A DNA stretch of 64,000 nt, taken from Schumannella luteola (GTDB lineage: Bacteria; Actinomycetota; Actinomycetes; Actinomycetales; Microbacteriaceae). The position numbers and the translations under genes were made by a program. Of this stretch, positions 19,077-27,453 are shown piece by piece; the first letter of the stretch is position 1, and the number at the start of each line of letters is the position of its first letter. The stretch is from NCBI RefSeq assembly GCF_013408685.1, contig NZ_JACBZY010000001.1, forward strand, positions 2,542,001 through 2,606,000, in the 5' to 3' direction. Under the pieces are notes generated by a model that saw only the letters and a list, made by a program, of their open reading frames with translations, was not told the DNA's origin and did no database searches.

Positions 19077-22000
19077 ATGAGACGCTGGCTCGCAGCCCGC
19101 AAGGGCGCTGTGGCGACCGCGCTGAGCGGAACCGTCATCACCGCCGTGGTGGCGGCCGGCGCCATCCTCTCGAACGGCTACTCGGCGCAGCAGCTCGACC
19201 TCGATCCCGGCTCGGTCTGGGTGGTCAACGACGCCGAGCAGGCCGTCGGCCGCGTGAACACCCAGGTGCGCGAGCTCGACTCGGTCGTGCGCACGACCGG
19301 CACCGACGTCGAGGTGCTGCAGCACGACGACACCGTGCTCGTGGTCGACCGCAGCAATGCGGCGCTCGATGTGCTCGACCCCGCGACGGGGGAGCTGGGC
19401 GAGACGGTGGCGCTGCCGCCCGAGCAGCCCGAGGCCTGGCTCGCCGGCGACAACGTCGTCATCATGGCGCGCGGCACCGGCGAGGTCTGGATCGTGCCCG
19501 TCGCCGACCTGCAGAGCTTCGACCCCTCGGCCGAGGCGCAGCTCACCTTCGGCAAGGGCTCGGTCGCGGCCGTCGATCCCGACGGCGTCCTCTGGGCCTA
19601 CGGGCCGTCGACGGGCGAGGTGTACCGCGTCGACGCCGCCGCCGGCGCGCTCAAGGCCGACAGCCGCTGGCCCGTCGACCTTCCCCGCGACGACGACAGC
19701 TACGGCATCACCGCGGTCGACGGACGCTGGGCGGTGCTCGACGCGGATGCGCGTCGCATCGCCATGCAGGACCGCGGCGTCGTCGGGCTGCCGACGTCGC
19801 TCGGCGCCGCGAGCGCCCTCGTCGTGCAGCAGCCCACCTCCTCGCCCGAGAACGCGGTGCTCGTCGCCGGGAGCGGGGGACTGGTGTCGGTGCCCTTCGA
19901 TGACGGAGCCGTGCGCCGACTCGTGAGCCGCGACGGCGGTGCCGCGGCGGCTCCGGTGGTGCTCGGCGAGTGCCGCTACGCGGCCTGGGCCGGCGGCGCG
20001 GCCTGGCGTCAGTGCACGGGCTCGAGCGAACGCGATCTCGACCTCGAGAAGCTCGGCGGATCGGCGTCGCTGGTGTTCGTGCGCGACGGCAAGCGCCTCG
20101 TGCTGAACGACGTGCGCACCGGGCGCAGCTGGGCGGTGCAGCACGACGGCGAGCTCATCGACAACTGGACGGAGCTGCTCAAGAAGGACGACCAGCAGCA
20201 GATCGTCGACGCCGACGAGGACACCCCGCCCGAGGTGGCCGAGAAGCAGGAGCCGCCGGTCGCCGTCGACGACGAGTTCGGCGCGCGCCCCGGTCGGGCG
20301 ACCGTGCTGCCGGTGCTGCTCAACGACTACGACCCCAACGGCGACGTGCTCGTCATCGACTCGGCGGATGCCCTGCCCGAGCAGCAGGGCCGACTCGACC
20401 TGATCAACCGCAACCAGCAGCTGCTGCTGACCCTGCCGGCCGAGGCGAGCGGCGCGCTGTCGTTCGGCTACACGATCTCCGACGGGCACGGCGGATTCGC
20501 GTCGGCGACGGTGCGGGTGACGGTGCGCCAGCCCGGGGAGAACTCGCCGCCGGTGCAGGTGCGCGCCTCCAAGACGACGGTGCGCGCGGGCGGCGAGGTC
20601 ACGACCCAGGTGCTGGGCGACTGGATCGACCCGGACGGCGATGCGATGTACGTGCGCGGCGCATCGGTGCCGGCACCCGACCGGGTCAGCTCGAAGCCGG
20701 ATGGCGCGGTGCTGTTCTCCGACCTCGGCGAGGGCGGCGACCTCAAGACGGTGACGCTCGTGGTCTCCGACGGCATCGCCGACGGCACCGGCTCGCTCGC
20801 CATCACGGTGCGGGCCGCCGGTCAGGTGCCGATCATCGCCGATCCGTTCCCCGTGATCGCCTACGCGGGCCAGACCATCACGGTCTCGCCGCTCGAGCAC
20901 GTGCGCGGCGGCAACGGGGCGGTGCGCCTCAACGCGGTCCCGGCGAAGTCGGGCGCCACGGTCGTGCCGAGCTTCGACTCCGGCACCTTCACCTTCGTCA
21001 GCGACCAGGTGCGCACGCACAACCTCGAGTACGTGGTCACCGACGGCACGCAGACCGTCACCGGTCAGGTGCGCATCGAGGTGCTGCTGCCGCCCGACGC
21101 GAATGCGAAGCCGATCACGATCCCGAAGACGGTGTTCGTGCATCCGCTCGACAGCCAGACCCTCGATGTCGCCGGCAGCGACAAGGACCCGGCGGGCGGG
21201 GTGCTCATGGTGACGGCGCTGACGGACGTGCCGCCCGGGCAGCTGCAGGCCGAGGTGCTCGAGCAGCGCTCGGTGCGGGTCACGCTCACGACGCCTCTCG
21301 AGCACGCCGTGACGTTCGGCTACCGCATCACCAACGGCCTCGCCGAGTCGACGGGCACGATCACGGTCGTGCAGATCCCGTTCCCGAGCGTCGTGCAGCC
21401 GCCGATCGCGCGCGACGACACCGCGACCGTGCGCGTCGGCGACATCATCGACATCCCCGTGCTCGACAACGACGAGCAGCCGGACGGCCAGGAGATCACG
21501 CTCGACCCCGTGCTGCCGCGCGACGTGCCCTCGGGATCGGGGCTGCTGTTCGCGTCAGGTGACCGGCTGCGATTCCTGGCACCGTCGCAGGCCGGCACCT
21601 TCACCGCCGCGTACCAGATCAGCTCCCTCGGGCAGACGGCCCAGGCCGAGGTGAAGATCTCGGTGCGCGAGCGCGACACCGCGACCAACAACCCGCCGGT
21701 GCCGCGCCAGGTGACCGCGCGCGCGATCGCGGGCGAGACCGTCGACATCCGCATCCCGCTCGATGGCATCGACCCGGATGGCGACTCCGTGCAGCTGCTC
21801 GGCCTCGCGACGAACCCCGAGAAGGGCTCCGTCACCTCGACCACGGCGACCGGCATCGTCTACCAGGCGGGCGCCTACTCGAGCGGAACCGACACCTTCA
21901 CCTACACGGTCATGGACGGACTCGGGGCGCGGGCCACCGGCACCATCCGCGTCGGCATCGCGGCGCGCGTCGACGCCGGTCGCAACCCCGTCGCGGTGCC

Positions 22001-25000
22001 CGACGCCGTCACAGCACGCCCGGGCACGACCGTGACGATCCCGGTGCTCGACAACGACTCCGACCCCGACGGCGGGCAGCTCAGCGTGACCGCGGTCACC
22101 CCGAACGACGCGACCGTCAAGGCGAACGTGGTGGATGCGCGCTACGTGCGCGTGCAGGTGCCGCGCGATGAGGGCACCTACGGCCTCGTGTACACGATCG
22201 AGAACGCCACGGGCGGCACCGCCTCCGACTTCATCACGCTCACCGTGGCGACCGATGCGCCCCTGTCGCGTCCGGTCGCCGACGACACCGTGCTCACCGT
22301 CACCGATGTGCTCGGCAAGCGCACGATCAGCGTGCCCGTGCTCGACAACGTGTTCTTCGCCGACGGGGCGGTGTCGAGTCTCGGGGTGGAGCTGCTCTCC
22401 GGCTACTCCTCGGATGCCCGCGTGCTCGCCGACAAGCGCATCCGCGTCACGGTGGGCGACGCCAGTCAGATCATCCCCTTCGCGGTCGTGCACCCCAAGG
22501 ACCCGAACGTGCGCGCCTACGCCTTCCTGCGCGTGCCCGGCTACGACGATGCGCTCCCGCAGATCGACACCCGCGCGCCGAAGATCACCGTGCGCAGCGA
22601 ATCGACCGTGCGCATCGACCTCAACGACTACGTCGTCGCGCTCGGCGGCACGCGCGTGCGGCTCACCGACAGCAGCAGCGTGCGGGCGACCCACGCCGAC
22701 GGCAGCAGCCTCGTCGTCGACGACGACACCCTGCAGTACACCTCTGCCGATCAGTACTTCGGCCCGGCGTCGATCTCCTTCGAGGTCGCCGACGGCGACC
22801 CGACCGACCCGAAGACGCGCAGTGCCGTGCTGTCGCTGCCGATCCAGGTCGAGCCGCGCCAGAACCAGCCTCCGGTCTTCACCGGTGCGAGCCTCGAGTT
22901 CGAACCCGGTCAGCAGCGCGAGGTCGACCTGGTGCGCCTGACGAACTACCCCTACGCGAAAGACCTCGACGAGCTCGCCTACTCGCTCGCCGGCGGCAGC
23001 CCGGGCGGGTTCCGCGTGCAGGTGAACGGGCAGCGGCTCGTCATCACCGCCGACGACTCCGCGGCGAAGGGCACGCAGGCCTCGGTCACGCTCGGCGTGC
23101 GCGACCGCGACAACACCGGCACCGCCGGGCGCATCCAGCTTAAGGTCGTCTCGTCGACGAGACCGCTGGTGCGGCCCGTCGCCGACCAGGCGATCGCCCA
23201 GCGCGGGCAGACCACCACCGTCGACGTGCTCGCGAACGACCTCGCGAACAATCCCTTCCCGGGCAGCCCGCTGCGGGTGATGGATGTGCGCGGACTCGAC
23301 TCGGCGTCGCTGCCGGCCGGCGTCAAGGTCACTCCGAGCGCCGACAACAGCAGGCTCACCGTCCAGGTGGCGGCCTCGGCCGCGCCCGGCGACACGAACC
23401 TGCAGTACCAGGTGGCCGACGCCACCCGCGATCCCGACCGCTACGTCTGGGGCAGTGTGCGCATCTCGGTGCAGGACCGCCCCGACCCGGTCAGCGGCGT
23501 GCGCGTGACCGAGTTCGGCGACCGCAGCCTGCGCATCGGCTTCTCGCCCGGGCCGGCCAACAACTCGCCGATCACCTCCTACGAGGTCGCGCTGACCCGC
23601 GGCGACGGCAGCGTCACCACGACGAAGTGCAGCGGCTCCTCGTCGTGCAAGGTCACGACCCCGGGCAACGGGCCGAGCAACGCCGTCGGCGTCAGCGTCA
23701 CCGCGATCAACGCGATCGGCCGCTCGGACGCGACGGCGCTGGCCGGCACGATCTGGTCGGACATCATCCCGCCGGCGCCCACCTCGCTGAACTCGACGCC
23801 GCTCGACACGGGGCTGCGCGTCACCTGGACCAAGCCCGACGCCGACGCCGCGGGCAGCCCGATCACCTACTACGTCGTCACCGTCGGGGGCATCTCGCGC
23901 ACCGTCTCGGTCGATCCGGGCGACGCGACCGGCACCGCCTACTCCGCGTCGGTGACCGGAACGTCGATCATCAACGGCAGTTCCGTCGGCTACACCGTGA
24001 GCGCCCGCAACAGCGCCCCGAACTCGCTCGCCGTCTGGAACGAAGCGGCCGGCACGGGGACGCCGGCCGGCGCGCCGATCGCGACCACCTCGCCGAGCGC
24101 CTCCGGGGTGGGCACTGCGCAGGTGACCCTGGGATGGTCCGGCGTCTTCTCGCCCAACGGAAGCGACATCCGGCGCTACTACGCGGTCGCCTACGTCGCC
24201 GGGGGAGCCGTGCCCGTCTGCACGGTCACCGGCGTCGACACCGGGAATCCGATGGTCAGCGTCGAGCCGACGGGCGCGAAGGTCGATCGTCTCGACAGCA
24301 GCTTCACCTCGACGACCTTCACCGGGCTCACGACCGACACCAGCTATCTGCTCGTCGTCTTCGCCTACAACCGCCAGGGCTGCACCCCCTCGGCCTCGAT
24401 CCCGTTCACGCCGCGCGTCGTTCCGCCGCGCGTGACCGCCGTGAATGCCGTCGCGCCCGATCCGGCCGCGGCGGCGGGTGACGGCCTCGGCGACTTCAGC
24501 CTGGGCAGCGACTCGGTGTCGCCCGCCGGCGCCTACGACGTCGTGCGCTACCGACTGAGCGGCGACGGCGTCGACTCCACCGTGATGGGGCCGGTCACGC
24601 CCGGCCAGAACGCCTACCTGCGCGCCAGCAACGGCTCGCACTACGGCAAGCGGGTGTCGCTCGAGGTGCAGGGCTGCAAGAAGTACGGCGAGCTGGTCTC
24701 CTCCAGCAATCCGGACGGCCTGCTGTGCAACCCGAACTTCTCGGACCCCGTGGAGATCGGCGTGCCGGTGCGGCTGGCCATCGACGGGATCACGCACGAC
24801 ACGCCCGACGGCATCACCAGCGTCACCACGACATGGTCGTGGACCTCCACCAGCTTCAGCCCGGTCTACGACAGAGTTGAGGTCAGCTGCGACGGACGGT
24901 CCACCTGGACCGCCCTGAACGACGCCGGCCCCGGAAGCTGCGTCGGCGACAGCCCCCTGCCCCTCCTGACCGGCTGGAAGCCGCTCATCATCCGGATCAC

Positions 25001-25040
25001 CTCCGGCGGACAGACCTACGAACGGAGCTACCAGTGGTAG
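19077..25040 (+). CDS. Giant surface protein with Ig/cadherin-like repeats and FN3 domains
   Basis: A 1987-residue protein. Residues about 13-35 are one membrane helix or uncleaved signal. About 40-370 may be a beta-propeller (repeats such as LVVDRSNAALDVLDPATGELG, DPDGVLWAYGPSTGEVYRV). From about 386 to 1467 I count eleven repeats of roughly 95 residues with the theme PxAxDD..VLxND.DPDG..ItYTVxDG, typical of Ig-like/cadherin-like tandem domains. From 1468 come three or more FN3 domains (PDPVSGVRVTEFG, IPPAPTSLNSTPL, PAGAPIATTSPSA) and a Cys-containing tail. No LPXTG-type signal, so it is anchored by the N-terminus. It overlaps moxR by 7 bp. A likely ligand- or wall-binding scaffold of the cluster. 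Confidence 0.9.
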   Translation: MRRWLAARKGAVATALSGTVITAVVAAGAILSNGYSAQQLDLDPGSVWVVNDAEQAVGRVNTQVRELDSVVRTTGTDVEVLQHDDTVLVVDRSNAALDVLDPATGELGETVALPPEQPEAWLAGDNVVIMARGTGEVWIVPVADLQSFDPSAEAQLTFGKGSVAAVDPDGVLWAYGPSTGEVYRVDAAAGALKADSRWPVDLPRDDDSYGITAVDGRWAVLDADARRIAMQDRGVVGLPTSLGAASALVVQQPTSSPENAVLVAGSGGLVSVPFDDGAVRRLVSRDGGAAAAPVVLGECRYAAWAGGAAWRQCTGSSERDLDLEKLGGSASLVFVRDGKRLVLNDVRTGRSWAVQHDGELIDNWTELLKKDDQQQIVDADEDTPPEVAEKQEPPVAVDDEFGARPGRATVLPVLLNDYDPNGDVLVIDSADALPEQQGRLDLINRNQQLLLTLPAEASGALSFGYTISDGHGGFASATVRVTVRQPGENSPPVQVRASKTTVRAGGEVTTQVLGDWIDPDGDAMYVRGASVPAPDRVSSKPDGAVLFSDLGEGGDLKTVTLVVSDGIADGTGSLAITVRAAGQVPIIADPFPVIAYAGQTITVSPLEHVRGGNGAVRLNAVPAKSGATVVPSFDSGTFTFVSDQVRTHNLEYVVTDGTQTVTGQVRIEVLLPPDANAKPITIPKTVFVHPLDSQTLDVAGSDKDPAGGVLMVTALTDVPPGQLQAEVLEQRSVRVTLTTPLEHAVTFGYRITNGLAESTGTITVVQIPFPSVVQPPIARDDTATVRVGDIIDIPVLDNDEQPDGQEITLDPVLPRDVPSGSGLLFASGDRLRFLAPSQAGTFTAAYQISSLGQTAQAEVKISVRERDTATNNPPVPRQVTARAIAGETVDIRIPLDGIDPDGDSVQLLGLATNPEKGSVTSTTATGIVYQAGAYSSGTDTFTYTVMDGLGARATGTIRVGIAARVDAGRNPVAVPDAVTARPGTTVTIPVLDNDSDPDGGQLSVTAVTPNDATVKANVVDARYVRVQVPRDEGTYGLVYTIENATGGTASDFITLTVATDAPLSRPVADDTVLTVTDVLGKRTISVPVLDNVFFADGAVSSLGVELLSGYSSDARVLADKRIRVTVGDASQIIPFAVVHPKDPNVRAYAFLRVPGYDDALPQIDTRAPKITVRSESTVRIDLNDYVVALGGTRVRLTDSSSVRATHADGSSLVVDDDTLQYTSADQYFGPASISFEVADGDPTDPKTRSAVLSLPIQVEPRQNQPPVFTGASLEFEPGQQREVDLVRLTNYPYAKDLDELAYSLAGGSPGGFRVQVNGQRLVITADDSAAKGTQASVTLGVRDRDNTGTAGRIQLKVVSSTRPLVRPVADQAIAQRGQTTTVDVLANDLANNPFPGSPLRVMDVRGLDSASLPAGVKVTPSADNSRLTVQVAASAAPGDTNLQYQVADATRDPDRYVWGSVRISVQDRPDPVSGVRVTEFGDRSLRIGFSPGPANNSPITSYEVALTRGDGSVTTTKCSGSSSCKVTTPGNGPSNAVGVSVTAINAIGRSDATALAGTIWSDIIPPAPTSLNSTPLDTGLRVTWTKPDADAAGSPITYYVVTVGGISRTVSVDPGDATGTAYSASVTGTSIINGSSVGYTVSARNSAPNSLAVWNEAAGTGTPAGAPIATTSPSASGVGTAQVTLGWSGVFSPNGSDIRRYYAVAYVAGGAVPVCTVTGVDTGNPMVSVEPTGAKVDRLDSSFTSTTFTGLTTDTSYLLVVFAYNRQGCTPSASIPFTPRVVPPRVTAVNAVAPDPAAAAGDGLGDFSLGSDSVSPAGAYDVVRYRLSGDGVDSTVMGPVTPGQNAYLRASNGSHYGKRVSLEVQGCKKYGELVSSSNPDGLLCNPNFSDPVEIGVPVRLAIDGITHDTPDGITSVTTTWSWTSTSFSPVYDRVEVSCDGRSTWTALNDAGPGSCVGDSPLPLLTGWKPLIIRITSGGQTYERSYQW

Positions 25041-26041
25041 ACGGCACGACGGCGTTCCCCGCCCAGCGCGTGACCATGACGGCCGAGCAGGCCACCTGGT
25101 ACCAGGACACCTTCGCGCGCCTCGTCGCCAACGTCGAGAACGTGCTCGTCGGCAAGACCTTCGTCGTCCGCCTCGGCTTCGTCGCCTTGCTCAGCGAAGG
25201 CCACCTGCTGCTCGAGGACTCGCCCGGCACCGGCAAGACCTCGCTGGCCCGCGCGATCGCGCAGAGCGTCGAGGGCAGCTCGAGCCGCATCCAGTTCACG
25301 CCCGACCTGCTGCCCGGCGACATCACCGGCGTCAGCATCTACGACCAGCGCAGCGGCGCCTTCGAGTTCCACCTCGGGCCGGTGTTCGCGAACATCGTGC
25401 TCGCCGACGAGATCAACCGCGCCTCGCCGAAGACGCAGGCCGCGCTGCTCGAGGTCATGGAGGAGCGCCACATCACCGCCGACGGCGTCGAGCACTCGGT
25501 GGATGCGCCGTTCATGGTCATCGCGACCCAGAACCCGATCGAGCAGGCCGGCACCTACCGCCTGCCCGAGGCGCAGCTCGACCGCTTCCTGCTCAAGGCG
25601 TCGATCGGATACCCCGACCACGCCTCGACCCTCCGCATCCTCGAATCGGCGGGCACCCGTTCGCACGAGGTGCGCCTCGACCCGGTGATCGGCGCGCAGC
25701 AGGTCGTCGAGCTGGCCCGCCTCGCCCGCACGGTGCACGTCGACCCGACCATCAACGACTACGTCTCGCGCCTGGTCGAGGCGACGCGCACCGCGACCGA
25801 GGTGCGCCTCGGCGGCAGCGTGCGCGCGGCGCTCGCGCTCATCCGCGCCTCGAAGACCCTCGCGGCCGCCTCGGGACGTCACTACGTCATCCCCGACGAC
25901 GTGAAGGCGCTGGCCGAGCCGGTGCTCGCGCACCGCCTCGTGCTCGACCCCGAGGCGGAGTTCGACGGCGTCACGACCTCGGGCGTCATCTCCCAGATCC
26001 TCATCGAGACCCCGCCGCCGAGCGATCGGCAAGCCGTGTGA
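25034..26041 (+). CDS. MoxR-family AAA+ ATPase (first copy)
   Basis: A 335-residue MoxR ATPase. Walker A is LEDSPGTGKTSLARA (about residues 56-70), Walker B is IVLADEINRASPKTQAALLEVMEE, sensor 1 is FMVIATQNPIEQAGTYRLPEAQLDRF, and a lid domain follows. MoxR proteins act as chaperone-like partners of DUF58/VWA proteins. The GTG lies inside the end of the giant FN3 gene and the stop overlaps the DUF58 gene by four bases, so translation of the three is coupled. Confidence 0.95.
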   Translation: MVDGTTAFPAQRVTMTAEQATWYQDTFARLVANVENVLVGKTFVVRLGFVALLSEGHLLLEDSPGTGKTSLARAIAQSVEGSSSRIQFTPDLLPGDITGVSIYDQRSGAFEFHLGPVFANIVLADEINRASPKTQAALLEVMEERHITADGVEHSVDAPFMVIATQNPIEQAGTYRLPEAQLDRFLLKASIGYPDHASTLRILESAGTRSHEVRLDPVIGAQQVVELARLARTVHVDPTINDYVSRLVEATRTATEVRLGGSVRAALALIRASKTLAAASGRHYVIPDDVKALAEPVLAHRLVLDPEAEFDGVTTSGVISQILIETPPPSDRQAV

Positions 26042-27453
26042 GCGCACCCGGCTCACCGCGCAGCACCGGGTCGCCCCGCGGAGCGACCCAGCGCACCGGC
26101 ACGCGCTCGCTCGACCCGCACACCCGCACCGACACGCTCAGCAACACGCGCACCCGCATCGTCGGCGCGCGCACCGGCGTGCTCGCGGACGGGGTCGTCG
26201 GCGTCGTGCGGATCGGGCGGCGGGTCGGCGATGCGGTCGGCGACGTCGCCCGCCGGGTGTCGTCGGTCGTCACCACGCTCGGCTGGGTCGTGCTCGCACT
26301 GCTCATCGCCGCGGGCCTCGTCGGCTACGTGCTGCTCGGCTGGGTCGAGGCGGTCGTGCTGTTCTGGATCGCGATCGTGCTCGTGCTCGTCGCGGTCGTG
26401 TCGCTGATCGGCCGCAACGCCTTCGCCGTGACGCTCGAGCTCGAACGGCACAAGGTGGTCGTGGGCGAGCCGGCCACCGCGGCGATCAGCGTGCGCAGCA
26501 CCGGCGCGCACCGCTCGCTCGGCGCGACCGCCGAGATCCCCGTCGGCGACGGACTCGCCGAGGCGGCGATCCCGAGCCTCCGCCGCGACGGGGTGCACCG
26601 CCAGGAGTTCGCGGTGCCGACCGGGCGACGTGGCGTCGTGCCGATCGGCCCGGTGCGCACGGTGCGCGCCGACCCGGTCGGTCTGGTGCGTCGCGAGCTC
26701 ATCTGGACCGGCCGCGAGGAGCTCGTCGTGCACCCGCGCACGATCGCCATCCCCTCGACCAGCACGGGCCTCATCCGCGACCTCGAGGGTGCGGCGACCA
26801 CCGACCTCACGCCGAGCGATGTGTCCTTCCACGCGCTGCGCGAGTATCAGGCGGGGGATGATCGGCGTTACATCCACTGGAAGTCCACCGCGAAGACCGG
26901 CACCTACATGGTGCGGCAGTTCGAGCAGACCCGCCGCAGCCACCTCGTCGTCGGGCTGAGCACCGCCGAGGCGGACTATCTCGATGCGGAGGAGTTCGAG
27001 CTCGCCGTGAGCGTCGCCGGCAGCCTCGGCGTGCGCGCGATCCGCGACGGGCGCACCGTCTCGGTGGTCGTGGGCGAGAAGACGCCCGAGTTCGCGAAGC
27101 GCCGTGTCTACGCCGTGCGTCCGCTCTCGACGGTGCGCCCGGGCCGCCTGCTCGACGATCTCGCCGTCGTCGCCTCCGACGAGAACGCGCTGCCGGTGCG
27201 CGACGTCGCCCGTGTGATCGCCGACACCGTCACCGGCGTCTCGATCGCCTTCCTGGTGACCGGCTCCCGCACGGCGCTGGCCGACCTGCGAGCGGCATCC
27301 GCGGCGTTCCCCGCCGACGTCGAGGTCGTCGCGGTCGTCTGCGATCCGGATGCGCGGCCGGGTCTGCGTCGGGTTCCGGGCCTCAACGTGCTGCGGGTCG
27401 GCCTGCTCGACGACCTGCGGCAGTCCCTCGCCCGTGCGGCGGCGGTGTCATGA
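26038..27453 (+). CDS. DUF58 protein (first copy, membrane-bound)
   Basis: A 471-residue protein. Two adjacent hydrophobic helices lie at about residues 80-125, followed by a beta-rich segment and then the DUF58 signature FHALREYQAGDDRRYIHWKS with TYMVRQFEQT. The C-terminal third is a VWA-like Rossmann region. DUF58 proteins partner MoxR ATPases. This copy differs from the second one (48655-49542) by its membrane anchor and N-terminal basic tail. Overlaps moxR and the transglutaminase-fold gene by four bases each. Confidence 0.92.
   Translation: MSAPGSPRSTGSPRGATQRTGTRSLDPHTRTDTLSNTRTRIVGARTGVLADGVVGVVRIGRRVGDAVGDVARRVSSVVTTLGWVVLALLIAAGLVGYVLLGWVEAVVLFWIAIVLVLVAVVSLIGRNAFAVTLELERHKVVVGEPATAAISVRSTGAHRSLGATAEIPVGDGLAEAAIPSLRRDGVHRQEFAVPTGRRGVVPIGPVRTVRADPVGLVRRELIWTGREELVVHPRTIAIPSTSTGLIRDLEGAATTDLTPSDVSFHALREYQAGDDRRYIHWKSTAKTGTYMVRQFEQTRRSHLVVGLSTAEADYLDAEEFELAVSVAGSLGVRAIRDGRTVSVVVGEKTPEFAKRRVYAVRPLSTVRPGRLLDDLAVVASDENALPVRDVARVIADTVTGVSIAFLVTGSRTALADLRAASAAFPADVEVVAVVCDPDARPGLRRVPGLNVLRVGLLDDLRQSLARAAAVS

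Noticed and set aside
21555-24797. Minus-strand open frame of about 1080 codons opposite the FN3 protein
   Set aside because: Shadow of the giant surface protein gene. Low-complexity Arg/Gly/Val composition, no start context, no domain.
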